In this document: in pieces, positions 24,443 through 33,480 of the stretch | How the letters are laid out: each line of letters starts with the position of its first letter | Position numbering within the stretch: position 1 is the stretch's first letter | Assembly: GCF_036271055.1 (NCBI RefSeq) | Contig: NZ_DATBBJ010000027.1 | Coordinates: 186,001 to 250,000, forward strand | DNA: 64,000 bases | Direction of reading: 5' to 3' | Source of the DNA: Scandinavium sp036271055 | GTDB taxonomy: Bacteria; Pseudomonadota; Gammaproteobacteria; Enterobacterales; Enterobacteriaceae | Program-made: the position numbers and the translations under genes | The notes under the pieces: model-generated | Seen by the model: only the letters and a program-made list of their open reading frames with translations | Database searches by the model: none | What the model was told of the DNA's origin: nothing

Positions 24443-25755
24443 TGACAGGCAAATGGAGTCGGCAAAGGTAGGCAACCGGTACGGAAAGGCACATCCATAT
24501 TGGTGAAACGAAGGTTATATTCAAGCAACAGAAACTCAAGTAAATCGTTTATACGGGCGGGTGAATGGTGAGTTAGCCTCGGGTAATAGGGATGATGCTG
24601 AACAAAGCGAATGAATGATTGTGCGGGCTCAAGTGTTGCGTCCAGTGCGCGTCGCCTCCCCTGAGATCCCGTCAGGCTGCAAACGGCTAAATTGTAGTTT
24701 GGCTGAGAATAATAATACCAGGCATCATTCCAGATAATATCCGAGGTGAACATTTCTGTACGGCCTGATTTAATCGTATTACTCACGCCTTGTTCATAGA
24801 CAAATGAAATATGGCAATTCCCATTCAATACACCGTCTACATTTGCCATTAAACACCCGCCATAAATAAAACACTCATGCTCCAGATAATGGCGTACTGA
24901 CAGAACATCTCGACCGGTAAGGTCCTTCACCAACTCAAAGTGGCGATAAGCCGCCAGTACCGGCTTAACCATAATACCACCGTCATTTTTCTTCACCTGA
25001 GCGGCACCGTACTGAGCGTCAAAATAGAGCTTACGGCGGCTCATCAGGCGATCTTTCGCAAAGACCCTTAATATCATATTTTTCCCGCTGCAGACTTCCT
25101 CTTCACCCATGTTGTAGTGAAACACCTCAGGAATTTCATTGGCATGAGGGGCATAATTGGTTGAAACCGCAATAACCCGATTACTTTTCTTGTCTGCGCT
25201 GACAATGACATAAAGACGGTTAGACGAAGCATTAAAATTGAGGAAAAATACCGCAGTTGATAATTCAACTTCATGAGAAAGTGGGATGAATTGGGACTGA
25301 ACAAGGCGGCAGTGAAAAGCCATTTTCGACAAATCTCGGCCTAACCGGGTATTGTTATAATTTCTCTCGCCGCAATTCGCTGTTAATGATTCACCTCGTT
25401 GAATATGTTCTCCCAGAGTTATCAATCGTGATGACGCAGGTTCAGAATAATACTGGCTGAACGTAACCTGACAGTCACCACACCTGACTCTTTGCACGCC
25501 ATTTCTCGTGTAACCATGCCGGACCAGGGCCTTCCCATCGCCACAGGCAGGACAGAGGGAGATAAGCCCTTGATAGCCTTTATTGACCTGTTTTTTAAAC
25601 GAATTCAACGCATGCTCACCGATCACCGGAAAATAAAAACCACATTCAAGACAAAGGACACGCTGTCCTTGCTGTTGATAAGACGGACTATTAAGCACGC
25701 CCAGATTTTTACATCCATAGGTCTTACAACAGTTAACATTCCTCTGTTTAAACAT
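24439..25755 (-). CDS. Unrecognised protein with InsA-like zinc ribbons, sulfatase operon
   Basis: A 438-residue protein I cannot name. It begins with two probable zinc ribbons: C9/C10-C15 with C35-x2-C38, and C68-x2-C71 with C92-x2-C95. The second (CPACGDGKALVRHGY then VQRVRCGDCQVTFS) reads like the N-terminal zinc finger of the IS1 InsA protein. The remaining 330 residues have strand-rich stretches (SNRLYVIVSADKKSNRVIAVS, in part; KLYFDAQYGAAQV) that could be an RNase H-like transposase core without an obvious full DDE set. Last gene of the four-gene operon, 23 bases after the maturase gene, AT-rich. It may be a domesticated transposase acting as a DNA-binding regulator; the function is inference only. 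Confidence 0.75.
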   Translation of the reverse strand: MFKQRNVNCCKTYGCKNLGVLNSPSYQQQGQRVLCLECGFYFPVIGEHALNSFKKQVNKGYQGLISLCPACGDGKALVRHGYTRNGVQRVRCGDCQVTFSQYYSEPASSRLITLGEHIQRGESLTANCGERNYNNTRLGRDLSKMAFHCRLVQSQFIPLSHEVELSTAVFFLNFNASSNRLYVIVSADKKSNRVIAVSTNYAPHANEIPEVFHYNMGEEEVCSGKNMILRVFAKDRLMSRRKLYFDAQYGAAQVKKNDGGIMVKPVLAAYRHFELVKDLTGRDVLSVRHYLEHECFIYGGCLMANVDGVLNGNCHISFVYEQGVSNTIKSGRTEMFTSDIIWNDAWYYYSQPNYNLAVCSLTGSQGRRRALDATLEPAQSFIRFVQHHPYYPRLTHHSPARINDLLEFLLLEYNLRFTNMDVPFRTGCLPLPTPFACH

Positions 25756-25778
25756 CCGGACCTCAGCTCAGATGGAAG

Positions 25779-26981
25779 TCAGGCAAGAAGATTTTTGATT
25801 TCACTGGGCGATATTCCACGCTCCCAAAGCGATTTCATCATCAGCATATAAGGCTCGACATAGTGGAAAAATGACTGATAGCCGGAACAAAAATAATTGA
25901 TTTTTCCACTGCCCGCTGCCGCCGGAACAAAACGGTGCTTTGGACACCCGCCAAAACAAGCAAATTTAAATCGGCACTTCTGGCATTCATGCGCTAAATC
26001 CCGGCTTTTGTTTGCTGCAAAATCCGCATTTTCTGGCCGGTTTACTATTTCTTCAATGCTTACACGGTGAATATTACCTGCTTTGTATTGCGGGTAAACA
26101 TAGTGATCGCACTGATAGATATCCCCGTTCATTTCCAAAGCAAGAGCCGTTCCACATTGCTCTGCAAAAATACACATTTGCGCGGGCATTTGGCACCAGA
26201 CGGCAAAGAGATGTTCAAAAAACTGGATGCCCACTTCACCAATATCATGTCTGACCCAACGGTAGAAGATCGTTTTCATAAACTTCCCGAAATCCTCCGC
26301 TGTGATTGACTGTGAGGAGACTCTCGCCGACGCCTCAAAATCCGGCGGAGCCCAGGTAAAACCGCTCGTGCATCCCGCAGCCACCTCGCGTTCCAGCAAT
26401 GGAATAAACTGCATATCACGGCTGCCAATTTTCTTAAGATATTGATAAAGTCGCAGCGGATCTTTTACGTTAACATCGTGGAGTACAGTTAACGTATTAA
26501 AGGCAATTCCGTACTCCACCAATTTATCGATGGCTTTGATGACTTGTTGATGTGTCGGTCTTCCCGCCTGCGTTTTCCTGTAGCAGTCATGAAATTCTTC
26601 ATCACCATCAATTGATATTCCAATCAGGAAATCATTATCACGGAAAAAACGACACCATTTATCATTAATCAGAAGGCCATTGGTTTGCAGAGTATTAATA
26701 ATCCGCTTCCCTCTGGCGTGTGTTTTTTGTAATGCGCAAGCACGCAAATAGAAATCAATACCCGCTAACAGCGGCTCCCCACCTTGCCATGCAAACACAA
26801 CGTCATTAGTGGGCTGGGCATCAATCTGATATTGAACATAGAGCGCCAACGTTTCGTCATCCATACAAACCGTGTTACGAGAAGGATACAGATGTGCCTT
26901 TTCGAGATAGAAGCAATACTCACAATTAAGATTGCACAACGATCCCGTTGGCTTAGCCATGACATGGCAGCTCTTTTTCAT
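25779..26981 (-). CDS. Anaerobic sulfatase-maturating enzyme (radical SAM)
   Basis: A 400-residue radical SAM/SPASM enzyme that converts the active-site Cys or Ser of a sulfatase to formylglycine without oxygen. The radical SAM cluster motif is C16-x3-C20-x2-C23 (SLCNLNCEYCFYLEK), followed by WQGGEPLLAG. The C-terminal SPASM region carries the auxiliary cluster ligands, including CQKCRFKFACFGGCPKHRF. This matches the AtsB/AslB/anSME family. It starts one base after the sulfatase stop, a strong sign that the sulfatase is its substrate. AT-rich like the rest of the operon. Confidence 0.93.
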   Translation of the reverse strand: MKKSCHVMAKPTGSLCNLNCEYCFYLEKAHLYPSRNTVCMDDETLALYVQYQIDAQPTNDVVFAWQGGEPLLAGIDFYLRACALQKTHARGKRIINTLQTNGLLINDKWCRFFRDNDFLIGISIDGDEEFHDCYRKTQAGRPTHQQVIKAIDKLVEYGIAFNTLTVLHDVNVKDPLRLYQYLKKIGSRDMQFIPLLEREVAAGCTSGFTWAPPDFEASARVSSQSITAEDFGKFMKTIFYRWVRHDIGEVGIQFFEHLFAVWCQMPAQMCIFAEQCGTALALEMNGDIYQCDHYVYPQYKAGNIHRVSIEEIVNRPENADFAANKSRDLAHECQKCRFKFACFGGCPKHRFVPAAAGSGKINYFCSGYQSFFHYVEPYMLMMKSLWERGISPSEIKNLLA

Positions 26982-26982
26982 A

Positions 26983-28491
26983 TTAATTCCAGTCTACCGG
27001 TTCTGGTTTTTCACCACGTGCGGACATCAGAGAGTCATGCTCAATACTATTTTTATATTTCTCAAAATCAGCACGAAGGACTTTTCGGACGTCAGGATTT
27101 TTACCGATGAGGTTGTTAACTTCTCCAGTATCATGTTTCATATCATAGAGATATTTAGGGTTCCCCTCACGATCAATAATCATTTTCCAGTCGCCTTCTC
27201 GTATAGCCCACATATCCACAGGATCATCCTGATAAGGCATATCGATAGCCCAAATCAGCGGTTTAGTCCGGGATATTGTTTTTCCTTCAAGCACCGGCTC
27301 AATGGACTCCCCATCAATCACGCGATCAGTGGGTAATGGAAAATGAAGCATCTGAGCAAGTGTCGGCAAAACATCCAGACCCGTAACCGGCGTATCGCTC
27401 ACGCTACCCGCCTTAATATGATGCGGGTACTTGATAATGGCAGGTACACGAATCCCGCCATCCCATAAATTATCTTTACGTCCGCGCAGTCCGCCCGTTT
27501 CTCCCGCCATATTGAGTTCATACCATTTTCTGGCTTCACGCGTTACGGGGCCATTATCACTGGTGAACAAGATAATAGTATTATCTTCCTGCCCCATTTC
27601 TTTGACTTTTTTCAGGATTTTACCCACCTGTTCATCAAGGAAACTGATGTTTGCGTAGTACTCTCCTGTGCCACGCCAGGGCTTATCCGCCCAATCGGCA
27701 TAAAACAGCGTTTGATTTTTTTTCTCATACTCGCTCATATATTTTTCATACAGATCGAGATATTTTTTGGGTGAAGCCAAAGGCGTATGCACTTCGGTAA
27801 ATGCGACATACATAAAGAATGGGTTATTGTCTTTACGCTCTGAAAGCCAATGTAGCGCTTCATCACTGACTAACTCACCGCTGTATTTTTTCACCGTACC
27901 AATAGGTTGGCCGTTGCGGTAAAAACCATTGGGATAGACAACCCCATAGCGTGGCCTTTCTTTGGCCTTATCCAGATCGCTGGTGACGAAGCCTGCCGCG
28001 TTGACCAGCGAATAATCGAACCCCATATCTTTTGCCTGAGGCTGATCGGTCCTGTCCGCACCTGCGTTGAGATGAAGTTTACCCATCATCGCGGTGTCAT
28101 AACCTTGATCTTTCAAATAGTTTGCGATGGTCTTTTCATTTCGACCTAAGGCAACATTCTTGCCCATCGGGATCCACGACCGGATCCCTGTTCTGAATGG
28201 AGAACGGCCTGTGAGAAAGCCTGCACGGGAAGGTGAACAAAGGGGTGAGGGAGCGTAATATTGGGTAAATCGCATCCCTTCATTTGCCAAAGCATCAAGA
28301 TTGGGGGTTTGTACAATGGGGTGTCCATAACTACCAAGATCACCATAGCCAAGATCGTCGGCCATAATCACAATCACATTCGCTTGCTTAGCCGTACCTT
28401 GCAATTCTGCACTCATTGATTGGCTAGCGTGTAAAAAAGATGAACTACAAAGTAGACCTGTGACCAGGGCAGACAATACTTTCTTTTGCAT
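26983..28491 (-). CDS. Periplasmic sulfatase (Cys-type, arylsulfatase family)
   Basis: A 502-residue type I sulfatase. The signal peptide is MQKKVLSALVTGLLCSSSFLHA. The mature enzyme has the metal-binding NVIVIMADDLGYGDLG, and the modification motif C85-S-P-S-R89 followed by AGFLTGR, in which Cys is turned into formylglycine. TSDNGP and the later GxxxLWDGGIRVP complete the site. The ATG at 28491 is preferred over 28521 because GAGGAGAGAG precedes it and the signal peptide begins there. Substrate unknown. Paired with the maturase gene immediately downstream and a channel gene upstream. Confidence 0.93.
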   Translation of the reverse strand: MQKKVLSALVTGLLCSSSFLHASQSMSAELQGTAKQANVIVIMADDLGYGDLGSYGHPIVQTPNLDALANEGMRFTQYYAPSPLCSPSRAGFLTGRSPFRTGIRSWIPMGKNVALGRNEKTIANYLKDQGYDTAMMGKLHLNAGADRTDQPQAKDMGFDYSLVNAAGFVTSDLDKAKERPRYGVVYPNGFYRNGQPIGTVKKYSGELVSDEALHWLSERKDNNPFFMYVAFTEVHTPLASPKKYLDLYEKYMSEYEKKNQTLFYADWADKPWRGTGEYYANISFLDEQVGKILKKVKEMGQEDNTIILFTSDNGPVTREARKWYELNMAGETGGLRGRKDNLWDGGIRVPAIIKYPHHIKAGSVSDTPVTGLDVLPTLAQMLHFPLPTDRVIDGESIEPVLEGKTISRTKPLIWAIDMPYQDDPVDMWAIREGDWKMIIDREGNPKYLYDMKHDTGEVNNLIGKNPDVRKVLRADFEKYKNSIEHDSLMSARGEKPEPVDWN

Positions 28492-28510
28492 AATCTCTCT
28501 CCTCGTAATA

Positions 28511-29299
28511 TTAAAATTCATAACCCAGCATATAAATCATTTGATCACCAAAACCGTCATAACCAAGTTTATTATCGAAATAACGCCAGGTGATACTGGT
28601 TTTCAAATGAGGGTAGAATTTCCAGGTTAAGGTGAGGCCACCGTTTATACCATTCGATCCATGCTGTTGTTCAGCGTAGGCATCATTGCGGTCAAATTCG
28701 AATTCGTGCCAATCAGATAAAACAAAATTCTCTTTCCATAGAGAGAAGAAATAAGCTGTGGTCCAGCCAACGACATAACCATTCCGGCCACTGGCACTTT
28801 TGCCACCTAAGCTCTGTGATTTATAATCTGAAGATTCGTTATGAAATGCGACATAAGGTTTGAAATATCCTGATTTCCCGCTCCAGCCCAGATAGCCGAG
28901 CCCATATAACATATCCAGATCGTCGCTCCATTGGTTATCGAACTGACCATAGAGTTTTCCCATAAAGCTGAAATTCGAGCTCAACAGGCGAATATGTGTT
29001 TGTGCCGACAGGACATAGTTTTGCCCTTCAATATCGTGATTAAGGACATTGTTTTCATAAAAGGAATAGAACTCGGCTTTATCAAAAGTAGCGCCAAAGT
29101 CTGCAGTTAACTTCCAGACTTCACCACGATGAACATTTTCAAAACCACTATTCCAGTTGGCGTATCCTGCATTCAATGATCCAAATGCATTTTTCAGGTT
29201 CAATTCAAGGGCATTGGCATGATGGCAATAGGATAATAAAAATATTGCTAACGCAGAAACAGGGAAGACGTTATTTATTTTACAGGGCATGGCTGACAT
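28511..29299 (-). CDS. Tsx/OmpK-like outer membrane channel
   Basis: A 262-residue outer-membrane beta-barrel of the nucleoside channel Tsx family. The signal peptide ends at CHHANA. The mature start LELNLKNAFGSLNAGYANWNSGFE and later YFKPYVAFHNESSD, GYVVGWTTAYFF and WHEFEFDRNDAY, plus the terminal aromatic residue (GYEF), fit the family. First gene of the operon, GGGAG before its ATG. It probably admits the sulfated substrate or the desulfated product across the outer membrane; that coupling is inferred from context. Confidence 0.82.
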   Translation of the reverse strand: MSAMPCKINNVFPVSALAIFLLSYCHHANALELNLKNAFGSLNAGYANWNSGFENVHRGEVWKLTADFGATFDKAEFYSFYENNVLNHDIEGQNYVLSAQTHIRLLSSNFSFMGKLYGQFDNQWSDDLDMLYGLGYLGWSGKSGYFKPYVAFHNESSDYKSQSLGGKSASGRNGYVVGWTTAYFFSLWKENFVLSDWHEFEFDRNDAYAEQQHGSNGINGGLTLTWKFYPHLKTSITWRYFDNKLGYDGFGDQMIYMLGYEF

Positions 29300-29369
29300 C
29301 TATGACTCCCTAATATTAATAATGTGTCCTTTTAACGCAGGCAGTTTAATGGCAGCAAAACAAAGGGAG

Positions 29370-29385
29370 TGTGATAACAATCACA
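29370..29385 (-). promoter_or_regulatory. CRP-binding site for the sulfatase operon
   Basis: TGTGATAACAATCACA is a perfect match to both half-sites of the CRP consensus (TGTGA-N6-TCACA). Its centre is about 78 bases before the channel gene start, leaving room for a start site near 29336 with the site at about -41, and an AT-rich stretch (ATTATTAATATTA on the minus strand) for the -10. Suggests cAMP-dependent activation when preferred carbon is short. Confidence 0.82.
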
Positions 29386-29543
29386 TCAGACAGGCAAAGC
29401 GTTCAGAGTCACAGAAAGTGTTGTTTTTCATTTGCTAAGTTATTGATACTAAAAAAATTGCAAATAAAATATAAATGAAATAATCATTTTACCTACCAAC
29501 GTAATATTTTGGGATGTCCCTCTATTACCACTCTATTCAAAAC

Positions 29544-29574
29544 AAAAAACCCGCCGTTCACACGGCGGGTTTTT
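29544..29574 (-). terminator. Terminator of the mgl operon (bidirectional)
   Basis: CCCGCCGT and ACGGCGGG form an 8-base stem flanked by six A on the left and five T on the right, so it works on both strands. It lies 20 bases after mglC and also shields the sulfatase operon promoter region. Confidence 0.9.
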
Positions 29575-29593
29575 ATCGCTGCTACACGACAGA

Positions 29594-30604
29594 TTACTTC
29601 TTACGGGCATACTTCAGGGAATCAAGCGCAACGGCGAAGATAATGATCGCGCCCTTGATAATGTACTGCCAGTACGGGTTTACGCCGATGTAGGTCAGGC
29701 CGTAGTTGATAACGGTGAAGATGATAACACCGGTCACTACGCCAATAACGGTTCCCACACCGCCGCTGAATGACACCCCGCCGACTACGCAGGCGGCGAT
29801 TGCATCCAGTTCGTACATAAAGCCGAGGTTGTTGGTTGCGGAGCCGATACGCCCTGCTTCCAGCATCCCGCCGAAGGCGTAGAACACACCAGACAGCGCA
29901 TAAATCATCAGCAAGTTCAGTGCAACGTTCACGCCTGATACGCGGGCCGCATCCGGGTTACCACCGATAGCGAAGATGTTTTTACCGAAGCGGGTTTTGT
30001 TCCACAGCACCCAGACAAACCCGGTGGCGATTAACGCATAGAAGGTGATGTAGGAAAGACGGAACGTGCCCAGCGCAATAAATCCTTGGGTAAACGTCGA
30101 GAAGTGCGAATCGAAGCCGGATACCGGTGATGCCCCTACAAAGTCGTAGTACAGGGAGTTGATACCGTACACGATAATCATCGTACCGAGCGTGGTGATA
30201 AACGGCGTCACGTTCAGATAAGCGATGATAATCCCGTTCACCAGACCAATCACCGCACCGATAGCACAGACAATCAGCAGCACCAGCGGGATCGGCAGCG
30301 TCGCCAGATCCGGGAACACTTTGTTCGCATTATCAACAGATTGTAATAACGTCGCCGCGATAACCGCAGCCAGACCCACCTGACGACCAGCGGAAAGGTC
30401 AGTACCCTGAGTCACAATCAACCCGGCCACGCCGAGGGCGATAATAATACGCACGGAAGACTGAGTAAGAATGTTACTTAAGTTCAGCAGGCTTAGGAAT
30501 GTCGGGTCCTGGAAAATAATAATGGCCAGTAATACTAAAAGAACGACGTAAATACCGCCCTCTTTCAGATAAGTGAGAAAACTTTTTTTATTTAACGCAC
30601 TCAT
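29594..30604 (-). CDS. mglC: Galactose/methyl-galactoside ABC transporter permease MglC
   Basis: Inner-membrane permease, 336 residues as in E. coli, with about ten hydrophobic spans. The branched-type permease signature is seen in LIVTQGTDLSAGRQVGLAA and GGNPDAARVSGVNVALN near the ATPase contact. It forms the transport channel for galactose and methyl-galactoside with MglA. Last gene of mglBAC, 15 bases after mglA, followed by a strong terminator. Confidence 0.97.
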   Translation of the reverse strand: MSALNKKSFLTYLKEGGIYVVLLVLLAIIIFQDPTFLSLLNLSNILTQSSVRIIIALGVAGLIVTQGTDLSAGRQVGLAAVIAATLLQSVDNANKVFPDLATLPIPLVLLIVCAIGAVIGLVNGIIIAYLNVTPFITTLGTMIIVYGINSLYYDFVGASPVSGFDSHFSTFTQGFIALGTFRLSYITFYALIATGFVWVLWNKTRFGKNIFAIGGNPDAARVSGVNVALNLLMIYALSGVFYAFGGMLEAGRIGSATNNLGFMYELDAIAACVVGGVSFSGGVGTVIGVVTGVIIFTVINYGLTYIGVNPYWQYIIKGAIIIFAVALDSLKYARKK

Positions 30605-30619
30605 GAGGAGCCCCTGATC

Positions 30620-32140
30620 TTAAAGGTGCAAAGACGCAAGACGTAAAATTTCGTTCTGCGTAGTCGTTTTAGTGTCAACAATACCGGCAACCAGACCATT
30701 ACTCATAACAAGAATTCGGTCGGTGATCCCCAGCAGTTCTGGCATTTCAGAAGAGATAATAATGATCCCCTTCTCTCTTTTGGCAAGCTCCGCAATCAGC
30801 TGATAAATTTCAAACTTGGCCCCTACGTCTATACCGCGCGTCGGTTCATCAAGCATTAAAATTTCCGGCTGCGTTAGCAACCAGCGCCCGATAATAACCT
30901 TTTGCTGGTTACCACCCGAAAGCGAGCCGATCTGCGTACGATGACCTGGGGTTTTTACACGCATAGAATCAATAACCCATTGGGTATCGCTTTTCATACG
31001 CGAATTATCCAGCAGGCCGACTTTGCCACGGTATTTCTTCATATTCGAAATCAGCGAGTTAAAGCCGATATCAAGATACGCGTAAATACCGGTAGAACGA
31101 CGTTCTTCGGTGACCAGGGCAAAACCATGGTTAATCGCTTCGTTGGCGCTGTGGTTATTAATCTTCTTCCCGTGCAGGGTAATTGTGCCGCCTGATTTTT
31201 CGCGGATGCCAAACAGAGTTTCCACGATATCAGTACGTTTAGCCCCTACCAGACCCGCGATGCCGAGAATTTCACCTTTACGAAGATCAAAGGAGATATC
31301 GCGAATCGACGGCTGGCGCAACGACGTCAGGTTACGCACTTCAAGAATGGTCTCACCCGGCGTGTTGTGCTTTTCCGGGAAGCGCTGCGTTAATGAACGG
31401 CCGACCATCATCGAGATGATCTTATCCATATCCAGCCCTTCCAGCGGCTGAGTGGCAATCCACTGTCCGTCACGCAGGATGGTAATTTCATCGCACAGCT
31501 GGAATATTTCTTCCATTTTGTGTGAGATATAAACAATACCGCAGCCACGTTCTTTCAGCTTACGGATAATTTTAAACAGATGATTGACCTCTTTTTCCGT
31601 TAAGGAAGACGTCGGTTCATCCATAATGACAATTTTAGCGTCATAGGAAAACGCTTTTGCAATTTCGATCATCTGCATCTGCGAGACGGATAACGTCCCC
31701 ACGCGGGCGCGCGGATCGATATCTATATCCAGTTCATCGAAAATCGCTTTGGTGTCGTTGTACATTTTGTCTTGATCGACAAACACACCTTTGGTCGGAT
31801 AACGCCCCAACCACATGTTGTCCATTACCGAGCGCTGGAGAACCAGGTTTAACTCCTGGTGCACCATTGAAATACCGTTTTCCAGTGCTTCTTTGGCGGA
31901 ATGGAAATCTATTTCTTTACCCTGAAAAATAATACTACCGGAATCTTTTTGATAGATCCCAAACAAACATTTTAATAATGTCGATTTACCCGCACCGTTC
32001 TCTCCCATCAATGCGTGAATGGAATGCGGACGGACTTTCAAATTAACATTATCGAGCGCTTTGACGCCGGGGAATGACTTGTTGATATTACTCATTTCCA
32101 ACAAGAATTCGCCTGACGATTCTGTTTTATTGCTGACCAT
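30620..32140 (-). CDS. mglA: Galactose/methyl-galactoside ABC transporter ATPase MglA
   Basis: A 506-residue double ATPase that powers MglBC uptake. The first nucleotide-binding domain has Walker A GENGAGKST, signature LSVSQMQM and Walker B IVIMDEPTSS. The second half has a degenerate Walker A (GLVGAKRTD) with signature LSGGNQQK and MLDEPTRGID, as usual for sugar ABC ATPases. The start at 32140 gives the E. coli N-terminus (MVSNKTESSGEFLLEMS); a longer frame to 32188 is rejected. Separated from mglB by stem-loops. Confidence 0.97.
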   Translation of the reverse strand: MVSNKTESSGEFLLEMSNINKSFPGVKALDNVNLKVRPHSIHALMGENGAGKSTLLKCLFGIYQKDSGSIIFQGKEIDFHSAKEALENGISMVHQELNLVLQRSVMDNMWLGRYPTKGVFVDQDKMYNDTKAIFDELDIDIDPRARVGTLSVSQMQMIEIAKAFSYDAKIVIMDEPTSSLTEKEVNHLFKIIRKLKERGCGIVYISHKMEEIFQLCDEITILRDGQWIATQPLEGLDMDKIISMMVGRSLTQRFPEKHNTPGETILEVRNLTSLRQPSIRDISFDLRKGEILGIAGLVGAKRTDIVETLFGIREKSGGTITLHGKKINNHSANEAINHGFALVTEERRSTGIYAYLDIGFNSLISNMKKYRGKVGLLDNSRMKSDTQWVIDSMRVKTPGHRTQIGSLSGGNQQKVIIGRWLLTQPEILMLDEPTRGIDVGAKFEIYQLIAELAKREKGIIIISSEMPELLGITDRILVMSNGLVAGIVDTKTTTQNEILRLASLHL

Positions 32141-32167
32141 AGTTAACCCTGGCTGCGCGAATGTTTT

Positions 32168-32232
32168 CCCGTGCTGACCATCCAGCACGGGAGATATTTC
32201 ATTGACTACGTAACGGGCGCGGCAAGCGCGCC
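32168..32232 (-). other. Stem-loops between mglB and mglA
   Basis: Two hairpins: CCCGTGCTG/CAGCACGGG (32168-32176, 32183-32191), a perfect 9-base stem, and GGCGCG/CGCGCC (32216-32221, 32227-32232). Neither has a T-run on the minus strand. In E. coli such intercistronic structures help keep mglB mRNA more abundant than mglAC; the same is likely here. Confidence 0.7.
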
Positions 32233-32239
32233 AGAAATA

Positions 32240-33238
32240 TTACTTACCGATGAACTGATCCAGGTTGTCTTTATCAACGCCAACGTAAGGAACACGAACC
32301 ACTTTGTTTTCGATTTTCCAGTTGGTGCCCGCTGCAGCTTCTTTGCCATCAGCCAGGTTTTTCGCCAGATCGAAGGTGGCTTTCGCCTGGTTGTTCGCAT
32401 CGTTCAGCACGGTCCCGGCCATTGCACCGGATTTCACCAGCGCCAATGCTTCTGGCAGCGCATCCACACCAAATACTGGAATGCTGGATTTGTTGTGTGC
32501 TTTCAGCGCTTCTACTGCACCCATTGCCATCGCATCGTTGTTGGCGATAACCACTTCGATTTTGTTAGCGTTAGGACCGGACAGCCATGCGTCCATTTTG
32601 TCTTTCGCCTGAGCGGTATCCCACATTGCGGTATCCAGCTGCAGCTGCTGAGTTTTCAGACCCTTCGCGTTCAGCTCTTTGATAACGTAAGTGGTACGTG
32701 CTTCAGCATCCGGGTGACCCGGCTCGCCTTTCAGCAGCACGAACTGAACCTGACCATCTTTGTTCAGATCCCAATTTGGGTTTGCTGCCCAGTGTTTCGC
32801 AATCAGGTCACCCTGAATCACGCCAGACTCTTTAGAGTCAGTACCGACGTAGAAGGCTTTGTCATAGCTGTCCAGCGCTTTGCGGGACGGCTCTTTGTTG
32901 AAGAACACCACCGGCACGTTCTGACCACGTGCTTTTTCGATTACGGTGCCTGCCGCAGCCGGGTCAACGAGGTTGATGGCCAGCGCTTTCACGCCTTTCG
33001 CCAGCAGCACGTCGATCTGGTCGTTCTGTTTTGACTGGTCGTTCTGCGAGTCATTCATCAGCAGCTGAACGTCAGGGGCCGCTTTGCCGTCTTTCTCAAT
33101 CGCTTTGCGCACCACAGACATGAAGTTATCGTCGTATTTGTAGATAGTTACGCCGATACGGGTATCAGCTGCGTGAGCAGCAGCGCCGAACAACATGCAA
33201 GACATCACAGCGGACAGGGTTAACACCTTCTTATTCAT
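32240..33238 (-). CDS. mglB: D-galactose/glucose-binding periplasmic protein MglB
   Basis: A 332-residue periplasmic binding protein, equal to E. coli MglB. Signal peptide MNKKVLTLSAVMSCMLFGAAAHA. The mature start ADTRIGVTIYKYDDNFMSVVRKA, the glucose-contacting NDSQND, FFNKEPS and NNDAMAMGA segments, and a calcium-loop-like DLNKDGQVQ stretch are present. It feeds MglAC and also the Trg chemoreceptor in E. coli. The start at 33238 is set by GGAGATACC and the signal peptide. First gene of the operon under CRP and GalS control. Confidence 0.97.
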   Translation of the reverse strand: MNKKVLTLSAVMSCMLFGAAAHAADTRIGVTIYKYDDNFMSVVRKAIEKDGKAAPDVQLLMNDSQNDQSKQNDQIDVLLAKGVKALAINLVDPAAAGTVIEKARGQNVPVVFFNKEPSRKALDSYDKAFYVGTDSKESGVIQGDLIAKHWAANPNWDLNKDGQVQFVLLKGEPGHPDAEARTTYVIKELNAKGLKTQQLQLDTAMWDTAQAKDKMDAWLSGPNANKIEVVIANNDAMAMGAVEALKAHNKSSIPVFGVDALPEALALVKSGAMAGTVLNDANNQAKATFDLAKNLADGKEAAAGTNWKIENKVVRVPYVGVDKDNLDQFIGK

Positions 33239-33480
33239 GGTATCTCCGGTTATTTTTATGCAGGGTAGCTTTTTTATCGGCAGGCACAACGTTATGAAAT
33301 TGTTACTGACCGCCGAAGTTAAAATTATCAAAAACCCTCTTCCGTGATCGGTAACGCTCCAGACGTGCGTAAAATTGATTGCTTAGCGCTCTAATGCACA
33401 AGTAAAAGTGATTAATCACCGTTACATAGTGTTTCAGCCTTACAAACGCTGACATCATAGTCACGCGAATGTTAAGATAC

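Noticed and set aside
24439..25755. Reading the zinc-ribbon gene as an IS1 insertion
   Set aside because: Only the finger resembles InsA; there is no insB frame, the gene is much longer than insA and no terminal inverted repeats were seen.
32171..33034. A 287-codon plus-strand frame
   Set aside because: Antisense to mglB, which is an unmistakable family member in the other strand; no motifs in the shadow.
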